A DNA stretch of 45,311 bases from Earliella scabrosa (GCA_022605405.1 JABYQQ010000042.1:1-45311); one strand, 5' to 3'; numbered from the stretch's first letter, positions 33,001 to 42,500 are shown. The notes: generated from the sequence alone by a model not told the origin. A program made the numbers and translations.

Positions 33001-34853
33001 AAGCGCCTCCTCCAGCTGACGCCCCTGCTCCTCCACCGCCGCAACCGCCTCAACCGCCTGCTGTACCTCCACCTAAGCCTGCTCACAAGCGAGGACGTCA
33101 CCCTCCAGTGGGAGAACAGCCTCCCAGCCTTGCACGTGACAGACCACGGCATGAGAACGCGGGTAAACGGTCCGAGTCGAAGACTCGTGATAACGTGTAC
33201 GGCGACGAGCCACCGGCTAAAGTCGATGCCCGGACTGATCCGGATGGCACGCAGCGAGAGGACCAAGCGCTTCTCATGTTTCTCATGGCGTCTCAGTACA
33301 AAACTGGCATTCCGAACTCCCACAAGGAAGCCATGAAGTCGCCTGTAGCTGAGAAATGGCGCGATGCGGAGAAAGCGGAGTATGACTCGTTGCTCGAGAA
33401 TAAGACTTGGGTCCTTGTCCCTCGTCCGAAAGATCGGCACGTGGTCTCTAACCGCTGGGTCTATGACATCAAGCACGATGGGCGGTACAAAGCTCGTCTA
33501 GTCGCTAAGGGTTTCACTCAGGTGTGGGGCGAGGACTATCACGAGACCTTCTCCCCTGTGGCGCGGTTCGAGTCTATCCGGTACCTTCTCGCGCATGCAG
33601 CGCTTGAGGACTGGGACATCGAGTCAATGGATGTCAAGACCGTGTTCCTCAATGGCGATCTGGATGAGGAAATCTACATGGAACAGCCGGAAGGTTGGAT
33701 CGTTCCTGGCAAGGAGGATCACGTGTGTCTGCTGAAAAAGGCTATCTACGGTCTTAAGCAGGCATCCCGTCAGTGGAACGTGAAAATCCACCAGTCGCTT
33801 ATTAGCCTGGGATTCAAACGGACCTATTCCGATGCCGGGATCTATGTATATCGGCGACAAGGGGGGGATCACGTCACTATCGTCGTTCTTTATGTCGACG
33901 ATCTACTTCTCCTCGGCGATCAGCCTGGCCACATACAGCACGTGAAGCGTTCGCTTTCTAAGCAGTACAAAATGACGGACTTGGGACCAGTTCAGCGTTT
34001 CCTTGGTCTTCGCATCACTCGTGACCGTGCTACGCGGATCATTGAGATCGACCAGGAAGAGTACATCCAGTCCGTTCTTGAGCGCTTTCACATGGCCGAC
34101 TGTAAGCCGTCGCGTACCCCTCTCCCTGCTGGTGCTGTTCTAGAGTCATCTGAGCACACCGCCACCGATGCGTCGCGTCAGCGCTATCAGAGCTTGATTG
34201 GCAGTCTTCTGTACGCCATGCTCGGTACGCGGCCCGACATAGCCTTTGCTGTCACGCGGCTTTCGAAGTTCAATGCCAATCCCTCAGACGCGCATCTTCA
34301 CTATGCCAAGTATGTCCTCCGGTATCTTCAGGGTACTAAGGCGTACCGGCTGCGCTACCAGGGAGCGTCTAATGACGGTCTGATTTCGTACTCCGATTCG
34401 GACTGGGCCGAAGACCGTGATGATCGGCATTCTACCTCTGGCTTCATCTTTCTGATGGCAGGTGCTGCTATATCGTGGGCATCGAGGCGTCAGCCTACCA
34501 TTTCGCTTTTCTCGACTGAAGCGGAGTATAAAGCGGCCTCTGACACTTGTCGTCAATTGGTGTGGCTGAGGACGTTCGGTGAAGAACTCGGCGATGACAT
34601 GTCTCGACCAACTCCCATGTGTCTTGACAATCAGGGGTCTATCTTCCTGTCCGTCAATCCCGTGATCGACCGCCGGACCAAGCACATCGAGGTTAGATAC
34701 CACTTCATCCGAGAGCAGGTGGAGTTGGGATCGACCGAGATCTTCTATGTAGCGACTGCGGATCAACTCGCCGACGCTCTGACTAAGAATGTGCCTTTGG
34801 CAATTCAGTCGAAGTTTGTCCAAGAGATTGGTCTTGCTTATGTCACATCTTGA
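30012..34853 (+). CDS. gag-pol: Copia Gag-Pol polyprotein
   Basis: One frame open from after a stop at 30009 to TGA 34853 (residue numbers here count from 30021). The first ATG is 30549 (MGDVKLDSIP, residue 177), a normal Gag start. The 179 in-frame codons before it have no ATG, yet look protein-like (DGFWYNCNREL, RYNGVRPEKYPGTFKW). Gag ends in a CCHC knuckle (CSHCGG..HESNC, residues 404-417) and a Lys-rich tail. The protease has WLMDSGAS (Asp 494). Integrase has LHRRFGHLG..CEGCAWGKS zinc residues and HTDLDGP, SDRGGEY, NGRAERWNR for its acidic triad. Reverse transcriptase has VFLNGDLDEEIYMEQPEGW and YVDD (residue 1291). RNase H has YSDSDWAED and STEAEYKAAS, and the end has ADQLADALTK. All hallmark residues are present. 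Confidence 0.96.
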   Translation, partial: TTVLEPTPASPLSEAEVEDLIDSQSSSDSSDYVPTADSCRDRPHILDEEFPSDSHLHSDGFWYNCNRELCPHRYNGVRPEKYPGTFKWALPSPDQEDFLAGVNTALPVASDTPYTTPLPFIVLIPPTPEVIPEPFETLPPPLVELPPPIATPLPPVTPVTTSVDFSEDYLDSSHFLLSIMGDVKLDSIPSLSSANQYTDWSAKMKGYFIFMGCWDVVNGKTKRPTAADKQESWDKLDGQARGMMYMRVAQSFHYILDAEILDTVTTSGSSTTTSREQTAADMWKSLKDKFGTPNSAHVWGQFETLVAEPRINEQKSLQDQMMRIVNRMDDITKNKVTLSAQMKALLLLSKIPESYRSMISALMATIDVDKVTVEDIMSKTLAEESLRKAGQSANRVSQTKPKPKGPCSHCGGSNHHESNCWDKHPEKKPKGKGKGKGKAKDKDKDKDKGNNKDNQPHAHTVVESQSVNVVASSNIVGSFYPEALVASSENWTAWLMDSGASQHITGDLSDFSEYQPFDTPISFNTADASNMILALGKGTVRGNTWVDGDKVPIALTHVYYIPKLRGRIFSTGTIERNGYSLVQGDGKMCIFDKLPEGAVKFGSTIRIKGRKILEAEYNVLSNIYWAKLELHNGQRVHLNVSRFRTLHRRFGHLGKDALRHLPKNVRGVDSVDSPEDEDEPCEGCAWGKSTRLPFPPSDKRATEPLELVHTDLDGPMRTQAIGGYKYFAGFIDDYSGLARAYYLKSKSDAFQAFLDYKAWAETQTGRKIKKVRSDRGGEYTSTEFSELLRSHGIEHQKTMPGSPQQNGRAERWNRTIVEKAMAMLHQAGLSHGFWQLAVDAAVHIYNRQPMRRHKWQCPITKWDGTVPDVSYFRVFGCKAFVHVQKAKREGKLDKKAVEMIFVGYESGSKGYKFWNPANRSIVVSRDVTFDEESFPARKLPGNHPVTPDDHPFPDDQSDKASEADVDGHEDDLHPEIVPDLPDLPPDPPADAQPPPAEAPPPADAPAPPPPQPPQPPAVPPPKPAHKRGRHPPVGEQPPSLARDRPRHENAGKRSESKTRDNVYGDEPPAKVDARTDPDGTQREDQALLMFLMASQYKTGIPNSHKEAMKSPVAEKWRDAEKAEYDSLLENKTWVLVPRPKDRHVVSNRWVYDIKHDGRYKARLVAKGFTQVWGEDYHETFSPVARFESIRYLLAHAALEDWDIESMDVKTVFLNGDLDEEIYMEQPEGWIVPGKEDHVCLLKKAIYGLKQASRQWNVKIHQSLISLGFKRTYSDAGIYVYRRQGGDHVTIVVLYVDDLLLLGDQPGHIQHVKRSLSKQYKMTDLGPVQRFLGLRITRDRATRIIEIDQEEYIQSVLERFHMADCKPSRTPLPAGAVLESSEHTATDASRQRYQSLIGSLLYAMLGTRPDIAFAVTRLSKFNANPSDAHLHYAKYVLRYLQGTKAYRLRYQGASNDGLISYSDSDWAEDRDDRHSTSGFIFLMAGAAISWASRRQPTISLFSTEAEYKAASDTCRQLVWLRTFGEELGDDMSRPTPMCLDNQGSIFLSVNPVIDRRTKHIEVRYHFIREQVELGSTEIFYVATADQLADALTKNVPLAIQSKFVQEIGLAYVTS

Positions 34854-34855
34854 AC

Positions 34856-34864
34856 GAGTGGGAG
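34856..34864 (+). other. Short polypurine tract
   Basis: GAGTGGGAG just before the right LTR and two bases after the gag-pol stop. It is the expected position for plus-strand priming; it is short and contains one T. Confidence 0.6.
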
Positions 34865-35444
34865 TGTTGAACTTAGGGTTATCCGGCACTGTCCGGACCG
34901 ATATGTCCCCATATGGACTTGTGGCTATGCGTTCACATGACGCACAGCATGGGCTATGCTTCTTCGTTACTATATATAGATAACTCTGCATCTGTACGAT
35001 AGTTCTTTCTTTCCGGACTTTACCTCTACGTACCAGTGCGTTCTACGATGTTCCGGATAGTTCCAGACCTTATGTCTGACTCAGACTTGGTGCTCATCCT
35101 CGCGTCATACTGACTCATCCTCGCACCATAGCCTCGTATGCCTCTTACTCATCGTCTTGTGGCTAACATGTGACTGCTTTCTACGCTTACTCAGCTACCT
35201 TCCCTACATCTATATAAGCAGCTCACATTTCGCCTCTGCTCTTCAGTCGTTCGCTCACTGACTGAAGAGTAAGTCTCTTACATACATATGCCTTCTACTT
35301 ACTTACTGACTAAGTACTTGTAGTCTCTCTCTGTTCGACTTACAGGTACTTATCTATGCAATATAGTCGTTCGCTCACTGACTGAAGATCTCTCTCTGTT
35401 CGACTTACAGTCGGCTCCCAGCCTTCCAGGTCTGAAGTTCATCA
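34865..35444 (+). repeat. Right LTR of the copia element
   Basis: 580 bp, the same length as the left LTR and with one difference seen. It is followed by the target duplication CCTTG, after which the HECT exon resumes in frame. Confidence 0.95.
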
Positions 35445-35449
35445 CCTTG
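35445..35449 (+). other. Right target-site duplication of the copia element
   Basis: CCTTG, identical to 28915-28919. Reading from GAGCCTTG straight on to GATCTCACTCC restores the exon frame. Confidence 0.95.
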
Positions 35450-36568
35450 GATCTCACTCCAGTGGAATGACCCCATCCCTTCAAACATGGTTCATCCTGC
35501 AGCACAGTTTGTGAGACTTGTACTGGAGAGGAATGTAAGTGTATATATACTCTCAGTGGCTCCATGGACCTGACAAAGCATTTTTACCAGATCGCTGAGG
35601 TCATCAGTTCGCGAAGCAATGCTACTGGTCCAGATGCGCACAATGCATGGCTCGCTCAGGCTTTCAGCAAGGTCGCCTTTGGACATCCTTCTGGTATGTT
35701 GGGCTTGGACGAGTTCATCGCATTTCGCGATGGCCTTAATGTCAAAGTACCTGCGAAGGACAAACCACAGGGTGTATCTTTGGTTGCAGTAAGTCCTGTG
35801 AGTGCTTATCTTCTGGTACTGTTCCTCACCCCACATAGTCTTTGGCTAGCTGTATCAAGCGCACACAAATTCCTCGCCTGGTGGTGGCGATGTATAACCG
35901 TCGCATCACCGATGCTGCAACCTTTTTGAAAGAGTTCATCACGTTCAAGTACACCGAGTTATCAGACCCAAAGGGCAAGAAGCGCGCCACTGATAGCACT
36001 CAAGATTCAGACCCTCCAAGTCTTCGCCTCTGTCGCATCAAGGAAGAGGTGTTTGTCAGGCGATTCACACGGTACTTAACTGAGGGGCTTGGACACCCAA
36101 AGTTCCCTGGTCTGCAGCAGTCATGTGGCATCACTGCAGCCGAAGTCGAGGCCCAGGTGCGATTGACACTATCACTCTGTAATCTCAAAATACTAACTCA
36201 TGGATCGCCATAGGCACTCTCTGAAACACTTCGTGCGACTGCACTGCTTCGGGCAGTCACAGATTCAGAACTTCTCCCTGCAGAGCCTGGTTGGCATATT
36301 TATGTGGGTCTCCATTCATAGTGTAATAGTACTATGAATGCCACCCTGACACTTCCTGTAGATTCGATTTGTGCACGACAACTTCGATCCCAAGGGCAGC
36401 TGGTTCATGATTCATACATGCACAGCAAACATCGACATTCGTTTCACTCCCGACCTCATCGGGTTGCTTACTACGACATTGCCCAAGGAGCCCCAGGCAG
36501 TAACTCAATTTGATGCTGCTCTTCATCAACTTCTTTGGCTCGCACCGATGGACTATAACAAGGTCTAG

Positions 36569-36884
36569 AGGGTTTGGTTATTTTTGTTCTTCGAAGTCGG
36601 TGACTTCGAAGATGTGACAGTGCGAAGCTCTGTCACACTTTCGCTGTCACTCTGTGAGTCCTCATTGGTGGTTCGAAACCTGTTTATAGTTTGCTGTATG
36701 CTTGCATACTGTGTATGTACCAAGTAGCTTGCAATTTGTGCTAGATCGCAAGTGCAATCGTTGGCCCAGAATATTGGTTCTCGCCTGCCTGGATTGTCAT
36801 AGGTCACATGACATCTTGTCCCCTTCATCGTATCTTTCAGAAATGCTGAGAGGAGATCGCTCGGTCGTGATCATCCTGTCTGCC
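36569..36884. other. Intergenic region with two adjacent perfect hairpins
   Basis: 316 bp between the HECT stop and the next gene. Two perfect inverted repeats stand 20 bp after the stop: CTTCGAAGTC-ggt-GACTTCGAAG (36589-36611) and TGTGACAG..CTGTCACA (36613-36637). They may shape the 3' end of the transcript. No other feature was seen. Confidence 0.75.
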
Positions 36885-38248
36885 ATGTCCACTGACACTT
36901 CTTCTCCTCAGGCTGGTGAGCCTTGCCCTATACTGACAATTTGATAATTGCACTAACGAGAGGCTAGTCTCGCCCTCTTCATCTCCCATCATAGATGAAG
37001 ACGAGTTCCAAAGTTCCTTCGACAAGATCAGCACAGCAGATCTCGTCAATGAATTGCAGGCCCTTACTCAGACACAGCCAGCAGAGGAGTGGGATGGAAA
37101 TTATCATCAAGAGCTTGAACAGCAAATGCACATGGGCGAGTTGGAGTCTTCCATTGCAGTTCGTCCATCGGAGGTAAATATGCATTGTATCTTGCGAGTT
37201 CGCTTAACGAACCAACAGCAGCAAGTACCCCTCTTTCTTCGTTCACCTACTGTGCCTCCAGGCCCCGAACTCGATGAATTCTCGATGTCTGGGACACAGA
37301 TTGGGCACACAAACTCTCTAGGCTTGATCCCAGATAACGACACACATCAGGTACGCCTTGGCATCCCCATGTTGTTGGGCTGAAGTTGGTGGGCTGAGCT
37401 CACTGCTTGCTGCAGGCCACAACACTCACCCCAGCTCCCGAGGCATCTGCGATGGTCGAAGAGGTGCACACGACTCCCCTGACTCCGACCGATCAGACTG
37501 TCACTCCACCACCTCCCCCTGCTCCTGTGGATCAGCCTGTTGCACCTGCTCTGGAATTCTATCACCCACAGGCCCCACAGGCTCAGCAGATTCATTGGCC
37601 ACTGGTTCCTGCTGCCGTACGTGTCGTTTCCGATCTCTGTGATTTTTGCTCATGGTCGTCTATCCCAGACGATGGCCGAAGCTTTACACGGCATCGCAGG
37701 ACTCACCGAGATGCGACAGCTGTACCAGCAGTACAAGCACGAGGACTACAAGACAGGATATAAGCAGTTTCTTCAGGTCCGTCTGTGGATCGCTGTGCTG
37801 AAGGAATTGGGTATGGGTGAGGATGCCCCGCGCTCAATCAACATCGGTGGCTTCGACATTGGCCCGGGGGAAGTCCAGCAGTGGCTCGATCGAGAACCTG
37901 GTTATCGCACCTTCGGCAACTGGCGCACAAACTACAACTTTGTCTGTGCTGCTCACACTGCATTAGCGTTCAATGCGAGCAAGGGCATCCCTCGCTCCGA
38001 GGACGAAGAGAAGTTATGGCAGATTGTGCAGCGATGGGTCTCCGATGCAGTACTCCCACCCCTTGCAAAGATACCACAAGGGGCTGAGCACACCTGGGAC
38101 GTAGTCGCCGTCAAGGCGAAAGCTTCAGACGTCTCCAAACTCACTCGTGCTCTCAGCTCGAAGTCGGGATACAGCCAGGTAGGCTTGAACTCACATCTCC
38201 AGCAGAATCGCTGACTTATAAGACTTGCAGTTTTTCCCCCGCCGCTAA
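36885..38248 (+). CDS. Hypothetical protein with a conserved-looking C-terminal domain
   Basis: Six exons: 36885-36915, 36968-37173, 37219-37350, 37416-37616, 37669-38178 and 38231-38248. Introns are 45-65 nt; 1098 nt gives 365 residues with all phases consistent. The N-terminal half is acidic and Ser/Pro/Gln-rich (MSTDTSSPQA, DEDEFQSS, PPPPPAPVDQP) and probably disordered. The fifth exon encodes a compact domain: RQLYQQYKHEDYKTGYKQF, LWIAVLKELGMGEDAP, GEVQQWLDREPGYRTFGNWR, LWQIVQRWVSDAVLPPLAK. I recognise no family. It is co-oriented with and 316 bp downstream of the HECT gene, so the two may be carried together. The start is well placed, with no upstream frame competing. The last exon codes only for FFPRR; an alternative acceptor at about 38201 would end it differently. 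Confidence 0.75.
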
Positions 38249-38662
38249 GGGCAACAACATTCAAATTCCAGAAGAATAAGAATTGTTTTATGTACAGTAT
38301 TACAGCCAAAGAGCTAAATTCGTTTGTGGGCGCCGCGCCAACCTCTTCATTCATGGGCACGTGCGAGAGCGAGGGAAAGCGAGGACGAGCGAGAGCGAGG
38401 ACCACCGCGAGCGAGGACGACCGCGAGCAGCTCAAGCCGAGAGGTCTTCTCGCTCGTGTCCTCGTGGTCGTGCTCGCAGGGCTGCCCTCGTCCTGAGCGA
38501 GTGCGAGTGCGAGTGCGAGTGCGAGTGCGAGTGCGAGTGCGAGTGCGAAGACGATGGGGGGCAGCTCGAGCCGAGAGCTCTTCTCGCTCCCTGCTCGTGT
38601 TCGTGCTCGCAGGGCCTCTCGTCCTCGTTAGCGAGAACGAGGACGAGAGCGAGAGCGAGGGT

Positions 38663-38797
38663 GAGAGCGAGAGCGAGAGCGAGAGCGAGAGCGAGAGCGA
38701 GAGCGAGAGCGAGAGCGAGAGCGAGAGCGAGAGCGAGAGCGAGAGCGAGAGCGAGAGCGAGAGCGAGAGCGAGAGCGAGAGCGAGAGCGAGAGCGAC
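38663..38797 (+). repeat. GAGAGC hexanucleotide microsatellite
   Basis: About 22 uninterrupted GAGAGC units, perfectly purine-rich apart from the C. It is likely to be length-variable between strains and hard to assemble. Confidence 0.93.
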
Positions 38798-38857
38798 AGC
38801 GAGCGAGAGGGACAGCGAGGACGAAGGCGAGGACGAGTGTCGGGATGAGAGCACTCC

Positions 38858-40110
38858 TCGCTCCGTCCTCGTGTTCGTGCTCGTCGGTAGGGAGCAGGAG
38901 TGCGAGAGCGAGAGCAAGGGCGAGAGCGAGAGCAAGAGCGAGGACGAGGGCGGGAGCAAGGACGAGGCGAGAAGACGTCTCGCCTCCTCGTGATCGTGCT
39001 CGCACCTCGTGGTCGTGCTCGCAGTGCCACCCTCGTCATCGCCGATGACGAGGGCGAGAGGGATAGCGAGGGAGAGGGAGGACGAGGGCGATGACGAGGG
39101 CGAGGGCGAGGACGAGGGCGAGGGCGAGGGCGAGGTCGAGCAGCTCGAGCCGAGAGCACTTCTCGCTCGCTCCTGCTGGTCGTGCTCGCAGCGCCGCCCT
39201 CGTCGTGAGCAAGGAGAGCGAGTGCGAGGACGAGGGTGAGAGCCAGGGCGAGGATGAGGGCGAGAGCGAGGGCGAGGATGAGGATTAGGGCGAGAGCGAG
39301 GGCGAGAGGGAGAGCGTCGCCGCTTGATCGCCGCTCTTGTGGTATCTGTCAGCTCCGCGTCGGATCACAAGACATGCGACAAACTTACCTACGCGTTCGT
39401 AACGCCCATATCAGTGCGCTTTTGGCGAGACGCAGCCGTAGGCGGGAATGAGAGCGAGCTCGAGCTCGAGCTCGCTCTGGACGGGCACGAGGTGGCGAGT
39501 TGCTGCCGAGCCTTCGAATCAGGAGTCTTCGCCTTTGTGAGGTGTCGCGGCTCGTGGTGTCGGGCTAGTCGCTCTGTGTGTGCTCTCGTGCTTGTGCTGT
39601 GCCAGATGTCGAGTCAATATCAAGCGGGGACGACGACGAGGACGGCCACGAGGGTGAGGAGGAGCTCGAGCTGGTCTTCATCGTCGGCGGCGAGGACGGC
39701 GAGGAGGGAGGGAGCGAGGTGAAGGTCGAGAACAGCGTCGGGGATGAGAGCGAGTTCGAGCCCAGCGGACGAGGGCGAGAGCGAGACGGAGGACGAGGAG
39801 GAGAGCGAGTGCGAGTGCATGGCGTCCTTGTGGGCGAGCACAAGAGCGAGAGCGTGGGCAAGAGGGAGAGCGAGGGCGAGAGGGAGAGCGAGGCCGAGGC
39901 CGAGGCCGAGGCGCTCGAGCCCAGAGCACCTGTCCCTCCCTCCTCGTGTTCGTGCTCGCAGGGCCGCCCTGGTCGTTAGCGAGGACGATGGCGAGAGCGA
40001 GGGCGCGAGGGAGAGCGAGGACAACGGCGAGGACGATCGTGAGAGGGTGAGGGAGAGGCAGGACGAGGCTGAGGGCGAGAGCGAGGACGAGGCGAGAAGA
40101 CGTCTCGCGT
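38858..40110 (+). repeat. Right copy of the 1.25 kb direct duplication
   Basis: Over 99 percent identical to 1-1253 by eye, same orientation. It ends where GACGTCTCGCG is followed by TTGATACGTC instead of TCCTCGTG. Confidence 0.93.
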
Positions 40111-40204
40111 TGATACGTCAACTGCGAGGCCAAGTGTGAAAAACACCTGAACAACCAGAAGAACAAGAAACAAGAAGGAGGAGTCCAGTCGATTCCCAGA
40201 GAGA

Positions 40205-40500
40205 CTGACGAGCCCGTCGACGAGAGCTACGAGCTCTAACGATGACAACGACCGACGGTCTGCGGTCGAACGGGACGAGATAGAACGTGCTGCGAAGTAC
40301 GATGGACGTACGATGGACCGAACGACGGTACGGACGAGTTTGATCGACGGTCGAGAGACGAAGGACGGTCGTGTGAGGACTGAGGAACGGACGACGACGA
40401 ACGGACGGAGCGCGATGACGGACGAGAGGAGTACGACGAGGAGAACCGAGAGACCGACGACGAAAGGCTCGACCGCAACGACGGTCATCACGCGATGAGA
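40205..40500. repeat. GACGA/ACGG-rich simple-sequence stretch
   Basis: A run of GACGAC, GACGGA and CGAACGG words without a fixed period. It is different from the GA-rich block before it, and open frames here are compositional. Confidence 0.6.
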
Positions 40501-40966
40501 TCCGAACTCTGAGGGGGAAAGAATGCTTGGATTCCTACGGCCTCCCGGCCTCTACTAAGTACATGGTTCGAACCGTCCAATCAACCACCGGAACGACGGA
40601 GCCGCCCGTGCGCCCTACCCGAGTCTGTGCCTTGTTCGACCGTTCGTAACCGATGTGACCGGCTGATCGTCGGCTACCGACCGTCCGTCACATCCTACCA
40701 GTCGTCCGCACTGCCGTGCCGTTGGTCGTCGAGCCTCGTCCGTCGTCCCTCGGTCGGTGCCGCCGACCGAGCGTACCCTAGATCGCGTTGCGTGGAATAC
40801 ATCGACCGGCTTGGCGTGATCCACGTGTGCACGCGTGGTGGTGCACTACACCTCCTCCCCACCGAAATCTGGACTGCCCTCAGTCCATCAGACGGCGAAC
40901 GCCACTGATCCTACGGTGGCACGACGTGGAACGGCCTCCGGGAATTGACCCACGAGCTGCCGGTGG
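40501..40966. other. Non-coding region upstream of the 41018 gene
   Basis: 466 bp of mixed GC-rich sequence with no supported gene. It ends at the TATA box of the following gene. Confidence 0.45.
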
Positions 40967-40973
40967 TATAAAT
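40967..40973 (+). promoter_or_regulatory. TATA box for the 41018 gene
   Basis: TATAAAT, 51 bp before the ATG. It implies a 5' leader of only about 20 nt. Confidence 0.65.
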
Positions 40974-41017
40974 GGGGCCGGTCGTCGACGTCGGCCGCCA
41001 GTACGTCCTAGCTCGCC

Positions 41018-41611
41018 ATGTCTCGGCTCGCCTCTTCACCGACCACTGCGACCCACGGCCAGGTCTTCACCGAAGCCACCACGCGCCTCCTTCGGGTGCT
41101 CACGCCGACCGCGCTTGCCCAAGCCGATAGCCAGGTCGTCGCGTTGGAGCGCCTAGCCGACGCAGAAAACGTCGACGCGCTCACGAGAGACGACGCGCTC
41201 GTCGCAACCGCTCGCACCATCGTAAGTGGACCAGCTCCCCCCGGGCAACCGTTGCTGACGACGTTGAGTCAGGCCGCTGTCATCGCTCTTTCCGGGTCGA
41301 AAGACGCCGCAGCCGAGCTGGTTACTCGCGTGGAGGCCGCCGTTGAAAAGTGGCCGGAGCCCGAGTCGTTGAAGGAGTCGTTCATCGAACAGGTCTATCG
41401 CGACCGCCTCGTCTTGTCGCGCCGCGCGCAGGACCGTACGTTGGCGCAGTTGGAATACGAGGGAGAGGTCTTGCTGTACCTGAGAGAGGTCGCGTCGCGG
41501 ATGGGGCCTGCGGGGTTGCTCGCGTCGCTCAGCGCGGAAGGCGCATACGACGAGATTCGCGCTCTGATCCGCACCACGGAGCGTGGTCGGTCGGCGCTTG
41601 CGGATCTGTAA
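41018..41611 (+). CDS. Helical protein of unknown function, tandem paralogue 1
   Basis: Two exons, 41018-41221 and 41273-41611, with a 51 nt intron starting GTAAGT right after ..TARTI; 180 residues. The composition is Ala/Leu/Glu-rich and probably all-helical. Matching the next gene: LTPTALAQADSQVVALERLADA, RTI at the splice site, RVEAAVEKWPEPESLKE, LEYEGEVLLYLREVASRMGPAGLLASLSA. No catalytic motif, signal peptide or membrane segment. The intron lies at the same place in both genes, so they arose by tandem duplication. Codons are strongly GC-ending, unlike the mobile genes to the left, suggesting ordinary host DNA. Confidence 0.85.
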   Translation: MSRLASSPTTATHGQVFTEATTRLLRVLTPTALAQADSQVVALERLADAENVDALTRDDALVATARTIVSGPAPPGQPLLTTLSQAAVIALSGSKDAAAELVTRVEAAVEKWPEPESLKESFIEQVYRDRLVLSRRAQDRTLAQLEYEGEVLLYLREVASRMGPAGLLASLSAEGAYDEIRALIRTTERGRSALADL

Positions 41612-41940
41612 CGTCGAAGGGTGCAAATTTTGTGTATGCGCGTGGTCGTCGTGGAATAGAGCGTGGATGATTGTGGCGACGGGGGAATGAATACGCTCCG
41701 TCGAAAGGCGCTGTTTTGCCGTGTTCGGACATGTCGTGGTGTCTCGATCGTCGGCTTGATAGCGTGCCCATCCTCCTTGGTGAGAAACCTGTGCGCCCTG
41801 TGCCTTGTTCCACGTCGTTACGATTGTTATCGACGGAGCAGCTGGCTTGGCTGGTCAGCGATCGATCGAGGTGACCGCGGTGCGGTATAAGGCTCCCCCC
41901 CTTTGGTCGGTAGGACGCGGATCCCTTCATCCTCGTCATC
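41612..41940. other. Intergenic region between the tandem paralogues
   Basis: 329 bp with a TATA box (TATAAGG at 41886-41892) 55 bp before the next ATG, followed by a C-rich run. Nothing else was seen. Confidence 0.55.
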
Positions 41941-42500
41941 ATGCATCCTCGCGCCTCGCTTGCTCCCCAGACCCTTCAACTTATACAAGCGCTCACGCCC
42001 GTCGCCATCGCGCAGGCCGAGGCCAAGGTGGCGGACTTGGAGGTCCTCGCTGAAGCGCAAACCGTCGATTCGACGGAAGCTGGCCTGGCCGCTAGCGAAG
42101 CCGCGCACACCATCGTAAGTCGCGTGGGTCCGGTTGGTACCTCGGCTGCGACTGACGGTCGCAGGTCGCGGTGCTTGCGCTCGAAGACAGTCCCGACCGC
42201 GTGAAGGCGCTGGTCGACCGCGTTGAACGGGCTCTCGGTGGCTGGCCTGAGGCCGACGAGCTCCGCAAGGACTTCCTGTCGCAGCTTCGCAACGACCAGA
42301 ACGCGCTTGTGCGATACAACCTCGACCGCATTTACGCAGGCCTCGAGTACGAGAGCGAGGTCCTGCACTACCTGACAGAGGTCTCCGCTCGCATGGGACC
42401 GTCGGGCGTCGTCCATTCGTTGAGCGCACGGGCCGGCCTTCAAGCGACGCACGCGCGCATGCATACCGTCGAGCGGAACAGAGCCGCCCACGCGCGGTGA
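41941..42500 (+). CDS. Helical protein of unknown function, tandem paralogue 2
   Basis: Two exons, 41941-42114 and 42165-42500, with a 50 nt intron after ..AAHTI, the same position as in the preceding gene; 169 residues. Shared blocks are LTPVAIAQAEAKVADLEVLAEA, RVERALGGWPEADELRKDF and LEYESEVLHYLTEVSARMGPSGVVHSLSA. The C-terminus differs. The function is unknown; the two proteins may pair as helical bundles. The TATA box is at 41886-41892. Confidence 0.85.

Larger units (their letters stand above)
28920..35444 (+). mobile_element. Ty1/copia LTR retrotransposon, complete and recent
   Basis: 6525 bp with two 580 bp LTRs (28920-29499 and 34865-35444), a primer binding site, one continuous gag-pol frame and a purine tract. 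The LTRs start TGTTGAAC and end GTTCATCA. I found one base difference between them (near 29426 versus 35371, T versus C). The domain order protease, integrase, reverse transcriptase, RNase H defines copia. Intact frame plus near-identical LTRs means a very recent insertion, probably still able to move. Confidence 0.97.
25310..36568 (+). pseudogene. HECT-type E3 ubiquitin ligase gene interrupted by a copia element
   Basis: Best exons: 25310-~25423 (end uncertain), 25483-25644, 25699-25772, 25825-26446, 26496-26922, 26973-28443, 28503-35534 (copia inside at 28920-35444), 35591-35788, 35839-36156, 36214-36303 and 36362-36568. Leaving out the insert and one target copy keeps frame throughout, about 1394 codons. 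The N-terminus has Cys/His pairs (CAMCEHTWFQH, CVCGQDRTQHH), then a Ser/Pro-rich stretch, another Cys cluster (CACHDKAHYC, CPPCDLC) and a Thr/Pro repeat. The C-terminal third reads as a HECT lobe: GEAVGAGVCRAMLLE, RTFGALCGLFIA, PLPVSPFLIA, and finally WFMIHTCTANIDI, where the Cys at 36419-36421 matches the ubiquitin-accepting cysteine 48 residues from the end. It reads divergently from the integrase gene. As it stands the frame enters the LTR and stops soon after, removing the catalytic Cys. Confidence 0.75.
38370..40110. repeat. Second GA-rich block with hairpin modules
   Basis: Same hexamer composition and same pyrimidine-rich modules as 1-2815 (for example GCCCTCGTCCTGAGCGAG near 38481). 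It includes a long pure GAGAGC run and the right copy of the 1.25 kb duplication. Frames on both strands encode only low-complexity strings. Confidence 0.9.

Noticed and set aside
36304..36361. CATTCATAGT..ACTATGAATG inverted repeat
   Set aside because: It lies wholly inside a HECT intron, is short, and has no partner or duplication to suggest an inserted element.
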